Below, piece after piece: positions 55,819-64,000 of a stretch of 64,000 nt of DNA. The stretch's first letter is position 1. Every line of letters begins with the position of its first letter. The stretch comes from Pseudomonas sp. DY-1 (GTDB taxonomy: Bacteria; Pseudomonadota; Gammaproteobacteria; Pseudomonadales; Pseudomonadaceae): positions 1,736,001 through 1,800,000 of the forward strand of contig NZ_CP032616.1 of assembly GCF_003626975.1 (NCBI RefSeq), in the 5' to 3' direction. A program made the position numbers and the translations under genes. The notes beneath the pieces are model-generated. The model was not told the origin of the DNA. It saw only the letters and a list, made by a program, of their open reading frames with translations, and ran no database searches.

Positions 55819-57963
55819 CTAGAAGTGCTCGCCCCGGGCCGCCTTGTCCAGCAACAGCGCTGGCGGCTCGAACCGCTCGCCGTATTGCTCGGCCAGATAG
55901 CGGGCGCGGGCGACGAAGTCGCGCGGGCCGTACTGGTTGATGAACTGCAGCACGCCCCCGGTCCAAGCGGCGAAGCCGATGCCGAAGATGGAGCCGATGT
56001 TGGCATCCGCCGTCGACAGCAATACGCCCTCCTCTACGCAACGCACGGTCTCGATGGCCTGGATGAACAGGATGCGATCACGCACGTCTTCCTGCGGGAT
56101 CTGCTTGTCGGCCTTCTCGAAGCGTGTCTTCAACTCCGGCCAGAGCTGCTTCCTGCCGCCCACTGGATAATCGTAGAAACCACCACCCGCTGCCTTGCCC
56201 GGCCGCTTGTACTCGTTGACCATCAGGTCGATCACGGCGAAGGCCGGATGCTGCGGCATCGCCTTGCCCTCGGTCTTGAGGTCTTCAGCGGTCTGGTTGC
56301 GGATGTGGGTCATCAGACTCATGGAGACTTCATCGGAAATCGCCAGAGGCCCTACCGGCATGCCGGCCTTGCGCGTCTCGTTCTCGATCATCGCGGCGGA
56401 AACGCCTTCGCCCAGCATGGCGATCCCTTCATTGGTGAAGGTGCCGAACACGCGTGAGGTGAAGAAGCCACGGCTGTCGTTGACAACGATGGGGGTCTTC
56501 TTGATCTGCAGGACGTAGTCGAAGCCGCGCGCAAGGGTTTCATCCGAGGTTTTCTCGCCACGAATGATCTCCACCAACGGCATGCGATCCACCGGGCTGA
56601 AGAAGTGCAGGCCGATGAATTTCTCGGGCCTGGACACCGCCTGGGCCAGGCCGGTGATGGGCAGGGTCGAGGTGTTGGAGGCGATCACCGCATCCGGCAA
56701 CGCCGCGGCTTCGGCAGCGACGCTGACCTTGGCCTTCAGCTCACGGTTCTCGAATACGGCCTCGATGATCAGGTCGCAACCGTCAAAATCCGCATCGCTG
56801 TCAGTGGCCTTGATTCGGGCGAGGATGACATCACGCTTCTCCGCCGCCATATGGCCGCGGCTGACGAGTTGATCGAGCAGGCCCTGGGAATAGGCCTTGC
56901 CCTTCTCCGCAGATTCCAGCGATACGTCCTTCAGTACCACCTCGATACCGGCGATAGCGGAGACGTAGGCAATGCCCGCCCCCATCATGCCGGCGCCGAG
57001 CACACCCACTTTCTTCGTCACATAGGGCGCCGGGCCTTTGGGCCGCGAGCTGCCAGCGTTGATTTCGTTCAGCTGGAACCAGAAGGTGCCGATCATGTTC
57101 TTCGCCACCTGGCCGGTGGTCAGCTCGGTGAAATAGCGAGCCTCGATCAGTTGGGCGGTATCGAAGTCCACCTGGGCGCCTTCGACTGCCGCGCACATGA
57201 TCTTCTCCGGCGCCGGGAAGCAGCCCTTGGTCTTGTCCCGCAGGACAGAAGGAGCGATGGCGAGCATCTGCGCCACATTGGGGCTGGACGGCGTGCCGCC
57301 GGGAATCTTATAGCCGGCGGTGTCCCAGGGTTGCGCCGCCTTGGGATTGGCGGCAATCCAGGCGCGGGCCTTGGCCAGCATCTCATCCGGGGTCTGTGCC
57401 AGGTCGTGGATCAGGCCGGCCTTGAGCGCCTGCTCCGGGCGTACCTTGCGGCCCTCGGCGAGGTACGGCAGCGCCTTCTCGATCCCCAACAGGCGCACCA
57501 TACGCACCACGCCGCCGCCGCCCGGCAGCAGGCCGAGGGTCACTTCAGGCAGGCCGAGTTGCACGCTGTTGTCGTTGACGGCGATGCGATGATGGCAGGC
57601 CAGGCAGATTTCCCAGCCGCCGCCCAGGGCAGCGCCGTTGATGGCAGCCACCACCGGTTTGCCGAGGGTTTCTAGGCGGCGCAGTTGGCCCTTGAGGCCC
57701 AGCACCATCTGATAGAAGGCGTTGGCGTCGGCCTTGGTGACCTTGATCAGCTCATTGAGGTCGCCGCCAGCGAAGAAGGTCTTCTTGGCCGACGTGATGA
57801 TCACACCGGCAATCGCGTCCTTCTCGGCTTCCAGTCGTTCGACTGCCTTGGCCATGGCTTCGCGGTACACCGCGTTCATGGTGTTGGCGCTCTGGCCCGG
57901 CATGTCCATGGTCAGGACGACGATGTTGTCCTGGCCTTTTTCGTAACGGATGGCGTCAGTCAT
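55819..57963 (-). CDS. Bifunctional enoyl-CoA hydratase/3-hydroxyacyl-CoA dehydrogenase (FadB/FadJ-like)
   Basis: A 714-residue multifunctional beta-oxidation enzyme. The N-terminal crotonase part has TFFAGGDLNELI and INGAALGGGWEICLACH, with catalytic Glu in LGLPEVTLGLLPGGGG. The dehydrogenase part has GVLGAGMMGAGIAY, GLHFFSPVDRMPLVEI and VNDSRGFFTSRV. With the thiolase encoded upstream it forms a complete oxidation pair. A REP pair lies between the two genes. Confidence 0.95.
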   Translation of the reverse strand: MTDAIRYEKGQDNIVVLTMDMPGQSANTMNAVYREAMAKAVERLEAEKDAIAGVIITSAKKTFFAGGDLNELIKVTKADANAFYQMVLGLKGQLRRLETLGKPVVAAINGAALGGGWEICLACHHRIAVNDNSVQLGLPEVTLGLLPGGGGVVRMVRLLGIEKALPYLAEGRKVRPEQALKAGLIHDLAQTPDEMLAKARAWIAANPKAAQPWDTAGYKIPGGTPSSPNVAQMLAIAPSVLRDKTKGCFPAPEKIMCAAVEGAQVDFDTAQLIEARYFTELTTGQVAKNMIGTFWFQLNEINAGSSRPKGPAPYVTKKVGVLGAGMMGAGIAYVSAIAGIEVVLKDVSLESAEKGKAYSQGLLDQLVSRGHMAAEKRDVILARIKATDSDADFDGCDLIIEAVFENRELKAKVSVAAEAAALPDAVIASNTSTLPITGLAQAVSRPEKFIGLHFFSPVDRMPLVEIIRGEKTSDETLARGFDYVLQIKKTPIVVNDSRGFFTSRVFGTFTNEGIAMLGEGVSAAMIENETRKAGMPVGPLAISDEVSMSLMTHIRNQTAEDLKTEGKAMPQHPAFAVIDLMVNEYKRPGKAAGGGFYDYPVGGRKQLWPELKTRFEKADKQIPQEDVRDRILFIQAIETVRCVEEGVLLSTADANIGSIFGIGFAAWTGGVLQFINQYGPRDFVARARYLAEQYGERFEPPALLLDKAARGEHF

Positions 57964-57987
57964 TTCTTATGTCCCATTCGCAGTCGC

Positions 57988-58056
57988 CGTAGGAGCGAGC
58001 TCCGCTTGCGAACACCCCTCACAGGGGCACTATTCGCGAGCAGAGCTCGCTCCTAC
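57988..58056. repeat. REP pair (BIME) inside the fadAB-like operon
   Basis: CGTAGGAGCGAGCTCCGCTTGCG and the inverted CGCGAGCAGAGCTCGCTCCTACA are about 25 bases apart, with a small inner hairpin (CCCCT/AGGGG). It lies within the operon and could damp expression or protect the upstream mRNA end. Confidence 0.9.
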
Positions 58057-58063
58057 AGTCGGA

Positions 58064-59269
58064 TCAGATTCGCTCGATAATCGTTGCGATACCCATGCCG
58101 CCGCCGACGCACAGCGTCGCCAGGCCGTAGCGCAGGTTGCGCGCTTCCAGTTCGTCCAGCAGGGTGCCGAGGATGGCGCAGCCGGTGGCGCCAAGCGGGT
58201 GGCCCATGGCGATGGAGCCGCCGTTGACATTGACCTTCTCGTCCGGCACGCCCATGTCCTTCATGAACTTCATCACCACCGAGGCGAAGGCTTCGTTGAC
58301 CTCGAACAGGTCGATGTCGGCCACACTCAGGCCGGCCTTGGCCAGCGCCTTGCGAGTGGCCGGCGCGGGGCCGGTGAGCATGATGGTCGGGTCGGTGCTG
58401 GTGACCGCGGTGGCGACGATGCGCGCGCGGGGTTTCAGGCCCAGCTCCTTGCCCTTGGCTGCTGAGCCGATGAGCATGGCGGCGGCGCCGTCGACGATGC
58501 CGGAGCTGTTGCCCGGCGTGTGCACGTGCTCGATGCGCTCGACCTGGCTGTACTTGCGCAGGGCGGTTGCGTCGAAGCCCATCTGCCCCATCATTTCGAA
58601 GCTTGGCTTGAGCGCCCCCAGGCCTTCCAGGGTGGAGTCGCCGCGAATGAACTCGTCATGGTCGAGCAGGACGACGCCGTTCTGGTCGGTGACCGGTACC
58701 AGGGATTTCCTGAACGCACCTTCGGCGCGGGCACGCGCGGCTTTCTGTTGGGAGCGCAGGGCGAATGCATCGACATCCGTGCGGCTGAAGCCTTCGAGGG
58801 TGGCGATCAGGTCGGCACCAATGCCTTGGGGCACGAAACTGGTGTGAAGGTTGGTTTCCGGGTCCATGGCCCAGGCACCACCGTCGGACCCCATGGGCAC
58901 ACGGGACATGGATTCCACGCCGCCGGCCACCACCAGATCCTCGAAGCCGGAACGCACCTTCATCGCAGCCAGATTCACCGCTTCCAGGCCCGAAGCGCAG
59001 AAACGGTTGATCTGTTGGCCGGAAACGGTCTCGTCCCAGTCGGCAACCAGCGCTGCGGTCTTGGCGATATCGGCGCCCTGGTCGCCCACCGGCGTCACGC
59101 AGCCGAGGACGATGTCGTCAACCTGGCTGGTATCCAGGTCGTTGCGCTCGGCCAGGGCGCGCAGCAGCCCGGCGATCAGGTTGACCGGCTTGACGCTGTG
59201 CAGAGCGCCGTCCTTCTTGCCCTTGCCGCGGGGTGTACGCACCGCGTCGTAAATGAATGCTTCGGTCAT
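58064..59269 (-). CDS. Acetyl-CoA acyltransferase (thiolase, FadA-like)
   Basis: A 401-residue thiolase. The nucleophile Cys91 lies in [12 protein letters not shown]. The C-terminal motifs are [15 protein letters not shown] (catalytic His) and [10 protein letters not shown] (second Cys). It cleaves 3-ketoacyl-CoA. The gene precedes the FadB-like gene on the same strand. Confidence 0.95.
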   Translation of the reverse strand: MTEAFIYDAVRTPRGKGKKDGALHSVKPVNLIAGLLRALAERNDLDTSQVDDIVLGCVTPVGDQGADIAKTAALVADWDETVSGQQINRFCASGLEAVNLAAMKVRSGFEDLVVAGGVESMSRVPMGSDGGAWAMDPETNLHTSFVPQGIGADLIATLEGFSRTDVDAFALRSQQKAARARAEGAFRKSLVPVTDQNGVVLLDHDEFIRGDSTLEGLGALKPSFEMMGQMGFDATALRKYSQVERIEHVHTPGNSSGIVDGAAAMLIGSAAKGKELGLKPRARIVATAVTSTDPTIMLTGPAPATRKALAKAGLSVADIDLFEVNEAFASVVMKFMKDMGVPDEKVNVNGGSIAMGHPLGATGCAILGTLLDELEARNLRYGLATLCVGGGMGIATIIERI

Positions 59270-59718
59270 GGCGTCCTCTTGAGGCAGTTAGGCGGCACCG
59301 CTGGTGCCCGTTGTTCTTGTGTGTCGACCACCGGTGTCCTGGCAGGCTGTGGCTACCTTATCGCTATAGGCCATTGGCTCAATGACGGAAAAGCTCAGCC
59401 ACATTGACCGCTGCGCTCAGACGAACGGTCGGCTGATGGCCAGTTGCTGGCGAAGGCGAAAGGGAAGTGTCTGGCTTCGGGGCTGGTCGATAGCGATCAG
59501 CCACCCTCAATAGCCGCGCATTACTAGCAGCAACGCACTAGTTACCAACCGGTATAAGCGGAATGTGATGCCGGCCCTAGAGTTTGAAATGCAAGCAGCC
59601 GCTGCCGGGTTTTGCCGGAGTGGTGATTTGTCAAAAGCCACGGAGGAAGGTGAGGTTACGGGCCGGCCGTAGGGAGCCCAGACCGACGCACCTCCAACAA
59701 CAAAAAAGGCAGTTGGCC
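59270..59718. other. Intergenic region upstream of the thiolase gene
   Basis: No convincing gene apart from a possible 31-codon frame at its right end. It carries the promoter region of the thiolase operon (minus strand). I see no clear PsrA/FadR-type palindrome. Confidence 0.4.
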
Positions 59719-59814
59719 ATGTTCAAGCAGCCGAAAATGCGGCAGGCGAGCCTTATCGTCTTTGCCACCACCGTCATTCTCATCCTTCCCAACCTGACCC
59801 GGCTGGTCAGCTGA
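59719..59814 (+). CDS. Possible 31-residue membrane peptide
   Basis: A short frame encoding a basic start (MFKQPKMRQ) and one hydrophobic segment (ASLIVFATTVILILP). AGGCAG precedes the ATG at moderate spacing. It has the look of a small membrane protein but could be chance. Confidence 0.35.
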   Translation: MFKQPKMRQASLIVFATTVILILPNLTRLVS

Positions 59815-59868
59815 TCGTCAATTGTTACCCATCAACTGGTAGTCCTGTGCTGCGTACCGCCCCTGCGG

Positions 59869-60756
59869 TCAACGCAGCGCGGGTAACCACCACGCCAGCA
59901 GCAACGGAATCAGCACGAAGGACAGCAGCGTCGAGCACATCACCAGACTCGCCACCGCTTCAGGCGATCTCCCTGCGCGCACCGCGAACAGGTAGTTGAA
60001 AACCGCTACTGGCATCGCCGACTGCATCACCAGTACCCCCTGAGCGAGCGGCGTCAGCCCGAGCATCCAGCCCACCAGCCACCCTGCGGCTGCTCCGCAC
60101 AGAATGCGCAAGGCACCTAGAAGCATGCCGTTGCCCAGGTGATGAACGCGAATACTCGCCAGGGACACGCCGAGGGTCAGCAGCATCAAGGGAATGGTCA
60201 TGCCACCCAGCAAGCCGATGGTGTTGGCCAGCCAGAGTGGCAACTGGATGTCCCAGATCACCAACGGCAGGGCCAGGGCAAGGCTGATGATGATCGGGTT
60301 GACCAGGAGCTTTTTCGGCGAACGCTCGGTACCGGAGAGCAGCAAGCCCAGGCTGAAATGCCCCACCGAGAGGACGAGGAAGAACGCCACCGCCAGCGCC
60401 AGCCCCTTCTCACCGAAGGCATAGAGGGCAATCGGCAGGCCCATGTTGCCGGAGTTGGGGAACAGGTAAGCCGGCACCAGGATGCGCCAGTCCTGGCGGA
60501 ACACCCGGCTCAACAGGCTGCCGATCAACCCCATGACGAGCATCACCAGCACACAGGCGATAGCCAGCTGACCGAAGGCGTGGCGGTCGATCTCGGTGCG
60601 ACTGAGCGTGGATAGCACCAGACTCGGCGTGCCGATATTCAGCACCAGGCGAGCGATGAACTCCGTGGGATAAGGCTGCCCCGACCGGGCCCAACCGTAA
60701 CCGAGACCGGCAGCGATCAGCACCGGCGCCATGACCGCGAACAACTCGGCCAGCAT
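59869..60756 (-). CDS. AEC (auxin efflux carrier) family transporter
   Basis: A 295-residue permease with about ten hydrophobic segments. Family marks are LNIGTPSLVLSTLSRTE, FPNSGNMGLPIALYAFGEKG (broken helix with NSGNMGLP) and LTPLAQGVLVMQSAMPVAVF. The AAGGAG five bases before the ATG at 60756 sets the start. AEC members carry malate/malonate or other organic acids. Confidence 0.92.
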   Translation of the reverse strand: MLAELFAVMAPVLIAAGLGYGWARSGQPYPTEFIARLVLNIGTPSLVLSTLSRTEIDRHAFGQLAIACVLVMLVMGLIGSLLSRVFRQDWRILVPAYLFPNSGNMGLPIALYAFGEKGLALAVAFFLVLSVGHFSLGLLLSGTERSPKKLLVNPIIISLALALPLVIWDIQLPLWLANTIGLLGGMTIPLMLLTLGVSLASIRVHHLGNGMLLGALRILCGAAAGWLVGWMLGLTPLAQGVLVMQSAMPVAVFNYLFAVRAGRSPEAVASLVMCSTLLSFVLIPLLLAWWLPALR

Positions 60757-60902
60757 GGCCACTCCTTAAAAGCTGCCGACTGCCGAACAGCGCGTCGAAC
60801 TAAGCTCTGGTTATGACGGAAAACCGCGATCCTACTGGCCTGCGCCCCCTCCGATCAATTGTGCTAGGTTCGGGGGACACGCCTTATTCAGGAGCCGCCA
60901 TC

Positions 60903-61259
60903 ATGCGTACCCTGCTTGCTGCTCTCTCCCTTGCCCTGAGCCTGCCGGCCGTCGCCGGTGATACTGATCAGGCCGCCGCCGTCGAAGCGATGCGCCAACC
61001 CAATGCCGTGTTGATCGACGTGCGAACCCCCGAAGAAGTGGCCGAAGGCACCATTCCCGGCGCGCGCAACATCGGCTACGAAGCTATCAGCCAGCGAATT
61101 GCCGAGGTCGCCCCGGACAAGGACACCCCGATAGTGCTCTACTGCCGCAGCGGCCGCCGCTCCGGTATCGCCCAGGACAGCCTGAAGGACCTGGGCTACA
61201 GCCGGGTGATCAATGGCGGCGGCTACCTGGACCTGAAAACCGCCCTGCACAAGGACTGA
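60903..61259 (+). CDS. Periplasmic rhodanese-domain protein
   Basis: A 118-residue protein with a Sec signal (cleavage near AVAG). The single rhodanese domain has DVRTPEEVAEGTIPGARNI and an active-site loop YCRSGRRSG with catalytic Cys. It should bind or transfer sulfane sulfur in the periplasm. It lies three bases before the cytochrome gene, so the two probably act together. Confidence 0.92.
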   Translation: MRTLLAALSLALSLPAVAGDTDQAAAVEAMRQPNAVLIDVRTPEEVAEGTIPGARNIGYEAISQRIAEVAPDKDTPIVLYCRSGRRSGIAQDSLKDLGYSRVINGGGYLDLKTALHKD

Positions 61260-61262
61260 TCG

Positions 61263-62060
61263 ATGCGCCATGCGCTTCTCGCCCTGCTGTTCTGCTTCAC
61301 CCCGCTCCACGCCGCCGAGCTGACCCTGGAAATGCCCGGCGGCACACGCACCTGGGATACCGCCGCCCTGCTCGCCCATCCGCAAGCGCAGGAGGTGACC
61401 ATTGTCGATGACGTCTCCTACAAGAAGTCCATGCGCTACCGCGCCGTGCCTTTATCGGCATTGCTGGAAGGCGTGAAGCCGGACGAACACCTGCAGGCCG
61501 TGGCGCTGGATGGCTTCGCCGCCGAACTGGCTGCAGCTCCGCTGTTGAACAGCAAGGGCGCCCGCGCCTGGCTGGCCATCGAAGACCCGGCCAAACCATG
61601 GCCGCCGCTGGCTGCCGGCAAGCCCAGCGCCGGGCCCTTCTATCTGGTCTGGACCAACCCCAAGGCCGCTCGCATCGGCCCGGAGCAATGGCCCTTCCAG
61701 GTAGCACGCATCCGCTACCTGCCCTCCGTGGCCGAGCGCTTCCCGGCCCTGCTCCCGGCCGACAACGCCGACGCCGGAGTACAGGCCGGCTTCGACCAGT
61801 TCCAGAAAAACTGCCTGGCTTGCCATCGCCTCAACGGCGCGGGTGATGCCCAGTTCGGCCCGGACCTGAACATCCCTCATAACCCCACCGAATACCTCGC
61901 CGGCGACTTCCTCCCCCGCTACATCCGCGACCCACAGAGCCTGCGTCGCTGGCCCCAGGGCAGAATGCCGGGCTTCTCTAAAGAAGCCATCACCGATGAA
62001 GAGCTCGGGCAGCTGATCGGCTACCTGAAGCACATGGCGGGGAGAAAGGTGGCGCCGTAG
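61263..62060 (+). CDS. Exported c-type cytochrome with N-terminal extra domain
   Basis: A 265-residue protein. The signal peptide (about 1-18) is followed by a beta-rich domain of about 140 residues (PGGTRTWDTAALLAHPQAQE, a molybdopterin-oxidoreductase-like fold without visible cofactor residues). The C-terminal heme domain has CLACH and a Met ligand in GRMPGF. AAGGACTGATCG precedes the ATG. It is probably an electron-transfer protein for sulfur-compound chemistry with the rhodanese (inference from context). Confidence 0.85.
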   Translation: MRHALLALLFCFTPLHAAELTLEMPGGTRTWDTAALLAHPQAQEVTIVDDVSYKKSMRYRAVPLSALLEGVKPDEHLQAVALDGFAAELAAAPLLNSKGARAWLAIEDPAKPWPPLAAGKPSAGPFYLVWTNPKAARIGPEQWPFQVARIRYLPSVAERFPALLPADNADAGVQAGFDQFQKNCLACHRLNGAGDAQFGPDLNIPHNPTEYLAGDFLPRYIRDPQSLRRWPQGRMPGFSKEAITDEELGQLIGYLKHMAGRKVAP

Positions 62061-62064
62061 GTTT

Positions 62065-62250
62065 CCTGTAGCGCTGGCTGCTTCTGGGGGGATTGCTATC
62101 GCGAATGAATTCGCTCCTACAGGTGAAGGTTGGGTGCCTGCATTGCCCAACCGCCCTCACGCCAGCCCTCTCCCAGCGGGAGAAGGGGTAGATATCGTGC
62201 CGCAGGTGAGTTCGGCGCAGTCCCCGTAGGGGCGAACTCATTCGCCAAGG
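62065..62250. repeat. REP-like repeats
   Basis: One inverted pair (CTGTAGCG ... GAATTCGCTCCTACAG, 62065-62122) and a GTAGGGGCGAACTCATTCGCC unit near 62226-62247 belong to the GGGGCGAAT family. A CCCTCTCCCAGCGGGAGAAGG hairpin lies between (about 62166-62187). Confidence 0.7.
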
Positions 62251-62269
62251 AGGCCGAAGGTCTCCCCGA

Positions 62270-63001
62270 TCACACGTTGTATTCCACCGGTGGCGGTGGC
62301 AACTCGCTGATCAGGGCTTGCAGTCCTTCCGCCCATTGGCGGCGGATGTCGACGAAGTATTTGTCTTCCTCGGTCACCCGGTAGCCGGCGGGAAGAATCA
62401 GGCTGTCGCGGTGATACACCAGCAGGTCCAGTGGCATGCCTACGGATAGGTTGCTGCGGATGGTGGAATCAAACGACACCAGGGCACAGCGCAGGCCCTC
62501 TTCCAGGCTGGTGTCGAATTCCAGGTTGCGGTCGAGGATCGGCTTGCCGTACTTGCTCTCCCCCAGTTGCAGGAAGGGGGTGTCCACAGTGGCCTGGATG
62601 AAATTGCCTTGCGGATAGATGCTGTAGAGGTCCGGCGGGGTGCCGGCGATTTGCCCACCCACCAGGAACGAACAGGTCAGGTCGGTATTGCCCGCCAGCG
62701 GAGCACCATCGCGGGCGATGACTTCACGAATGGTTTCGGCCACCAGCGCAGTGGCGTCGTAGAGGGTGGGCACGGTGTTCAGATTCGGTCCCGGACCGCC
62801 TATGCGTTGCTTGAGCAGGTTGACCACGGACTGCGATGTAGCCAGGTTGCCGGCGCTCTGCAGGACGATCAGCCGCTCGCCGGTAACGCCGAAGGTATAG
62901 AGCTTGCGGAAGGTAGCGATGTGATCGATGCCCGCATTGGTTCGCGAGTCCGATACGAACACCAGGCCGTCGGCCAGGTGCATGGCGACGCAATAGGTCA
63001 T
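62270..63001 (-). CDS. Anbu, proteasome-homologue peptidase
   Basis: A 243-residue Ntn-hydrolase of the bacterial proteasome homologue (Anbu) family. It begins MTYCVAMHLADGLVFVSDSR; Thr2 becomes the N-terminal nucleophile once Met is removed. YPQGNFIQATVDTPFLQLGE and LVSFDSTIRSNLSVGMPLDL are typical. AAGGAGAACC precedes the ATG. It is encoded behind transglutaminase and alpha-E genes, the standard Anbu neighbourhood. Confidence 0.93.
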   Translation of the reverse strand: MTYCVAMHLADGLVFVSDSRTNAGIDHIATFRKLYTFGVTGERLIVLQSAGNLATSQSVVNLLKQRIGGPGPNLNTVPTLYDATALVAETIREVIARDGAPLAGNTDLTCSFLVGGQIAGTPPDLYSIYPQGNFIQATVDTPFLQLGESKYGKPILDRNLEFDTSLEEGLRCALVSFDSTIRSNLSVGMPLDLLVYHRDSLILPAGYRVTEEDKYFVDIRRQWAEGLQALISELPPPPVEYNV

Positions 63002-63106
63002 GCCGGTTCTCCTTGTTGAGACTCTCCGCGTCGAATGTCCGGCCGCCGGCCCTGGCGGGCTGGCAGAAAGGGGCGGCCGGTCTCGCGGAACGCCGGGAAG
63101 CTCGCG

Positions 63107-63901
63107 TTACTGCACCTGCACCAGCAACGGCGGCGCGTCCACCTTGGCGTGCATCTGCTCGCCGCCACCGCCGCGACGCATGCCGCGCACCGGACAGGCA
63201 TCCAGGTAGTCCAGTCCCACCGCCAGTTTCAGGTGACGCTCGGGGCGGGCCAGGTTGTTGGTCACGTCGAAGCTGTACCAGGCATCGCCCAGCCAAGCTT
63301 CGGCCCAGGCGTGGCTGGCGAGGTTCTGGTCATTGCCCTGGTACAGGTAACCGGAAACGAAGCGCGCCGGAATGCCCAGGCTGCGGGCACAGGCCAGGAA
63401 TGCGTGGGTATGGTCCTGGCAGACTCCGGCACGACCGGCGAAGGCTTCGGCGGCGGTGCTGTCGACGCGGGTCACACCTTTCTTGAAGGGCATCTGCGCA
63501 TGCAGCGCTTCCATCAGGTCGATCAGTCCACCCCGATCACGACGGTTCCCGCACTCAAGCGCGGCGAACTCCCGCAGGGCGTCGTCTGCCGTGGTCAGGC
63601 GGGTGAAACGCAGAAATGGCAAGGCCGAGTGTTTGTCGTGCTCGGCCTCACGTTTCTCGTCGATCTCCACCTGGCCACGGGCGCTGATGACGATGGAGTC
63701 ATGGGGCTCGTCCAGGGTCAGTACATGAAAGATGTTGCCGAAGGGGTCGACCTGCGCACGCACCGGGCGCGGCAGGGTCAACTGCCAACTGAGCACGTGC
63801 TGGCGTTCGTTTTCCTGGGGAGTCAGGCGCAGGTACTGGATGCTCGCGCGGACCTGGTCGTCGTAGCGGTAAGTGGTGTCGTGGCGGATGGACAGTTTCA
63901 T
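63107..63901 (-). CDS. Transglutaminase-like peptidase of the Anbu operon
   Basis: A 264-residue protein with an N-terminal beta domain (SIRHDTTYRYDDQVRASIQY) and a cysteine-protease/transglutaminase core: Cys161 (GVCQDHTH), His197 (SHAWAEAW) and Asp212 (SFDVTNN). The start overlaps the stop of the upstream gene (ATGA). Confidence 0.93.
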   Translation of the reverse strand: MKLSIRHDTTYRYDDQVRASIQYLRLTPQENERQHVLSWQLTLPRPVRAQVDPFGNIFHVLTLDEPHDSIVISARGQVEIDEKREAEHDKHSALPFLRFTRLTTADDALREFAALECGNRRDRGGLIDLMEALHAQMPFKKGVTRVDSTAAEAFAGRAGVCQDHTHAFLACARSLGIPARFVSGYLYQGNDQNLASHAWAEAWLGDAWYSFDVTNNLARPERHLKLAVGLDYLDACPVRGMRRGGGGEQMHAKVDAPPLLVQVQ

Positions 63902-64000
63902 ACAGCCTCCAGATACGAGCTATGGATGGCCCGAGCCAGTTGGCGGACCAGCAGGATGAAGTCGGTGAGCCACGTGTGCAGGCCCTCATCGAGGATTTCG
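63898..64000 (-). CDS. Alpha-E domain protein, C-terminus (partial)
   Basis: The last 33 codons of a gene that runs off the right edge read EILDEGLHTWLTDFILLV then RQLARAIHSSYLEAV and stop. The helical ending and its place directly before the transglutaminase gene fit the alpha-E proteins found with Anbu and a circularly permuted ATP-grasp protein. Confidence 0.75.
   Translation of the reverse strand, partial: EILDEGLHTWLTDFILLVRQLARAIHSSYLEAV

Noticed and set aside
63699..63989. A minus-strand frame near the right edge.
   Set aside because: Overlaps the transglutaminase gene in another frame; the true upstream gene is the alpha-E fragment ending at 63898.

Overview
The window is a G+C-rich proteobacterial chromosome segment that reads as Pseudomonas in the broad sense. 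The gene order sagS-ospR-gpx-msrB-alaA-type aminotransferase-htpX, followed by tpm, deaD, a class II DAHP synthase, an ohrR-type regulator and efp-earP, recalls the P. aeruginosa chromosome (compared from memory, not by search). REP/BIME hairpins of Pseudomonas type lie between many genes. Most genes are ordinary core genes in short operons.

Left part (1-15.4 kb): a fatty-acid-hydroxylase/SRPBCC fusion gene; five tRNA genes (3 Gly-GCC, 2 Glu-TTC) on the minus strand with a strong sigma-70 promoter; then a thiol/redox and signalling block. That block holds a GST, free-Met-sulfoxide reductase, AAA ATPase, the SagS hybrid kinase, the OspR regulator with a glutathione peroxidase and a perfect operator palindrome, and MsrB. 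It is followed by an alanine-type aminotransferase, HtpX, Tpm, an extradiol dioxygenase and the DeaD helicase with a long leader. Tpm and the dioxygenase are divergent around a palindromic operator.

Middle part (15.4-37 kb): enoyl-CoA hydratase; an FMO-SDR-TauE operon; DAHP synthase; YcaQ-type DNA glycosylase; two LysR genes and a second TauE gene; an OhrR-type MarR regulator next to a secreted esterase, with three copies of one operator motif; EF-P with its Arg rhamnosyltransferase EarP; an HBM-type chemoreceptor; and a run of small proteins (XRE regulator, Asp/His-rich lipoprotein, Tat-exported DUF882 peptidase, acidic zinc-ribbon protein, cold-shock protein, a 56-residue protein).

Right part (37-64 kb): a MarR-controlled four-gene efflux operon (FUSC pump, DUF1656, HlyD adaptor, outer-membrane channel); hydroxyacyl-CoA and acyl-CoA dehydrogenases; then an accessory patch (about 45.7-50.0 kb). 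In this patch a DUF1254 gene has lost its front end at a junction with a phage portal-protein fragment. Next come an A+T-rich gene for an unknown coiled-coil lipoprotein and an MqsR/MqsA toxin-antitoxin pair, and the patch ends at a tRNA-Ser gene. Beyond it are a crotonase, a Gly/His-rich secreted protein, an alpha/beta hydrolase, a CorA-type transporter, a glutamine amidotransferase, three small envelope/redox genes, a FadB/FadA-like beta-oxidation pair, an AEC transporter, a rhodanese/cytochrome c pair and the start of an Anbu (proteasome-homologue) operon running off the right edge.

The most promising less-described items are the 47.6-48.9 kb lipoprotein in the phage-derived patch, the OhrR-type regulator/esterase module that appears to occupy the place of ohr, the desaturase/SRPBCC fusion with an internal ribosome-binding site, and several unassigned operator palindromes. 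No searches or folding calculations could be run; family assignments rest on motifs read in the translations.
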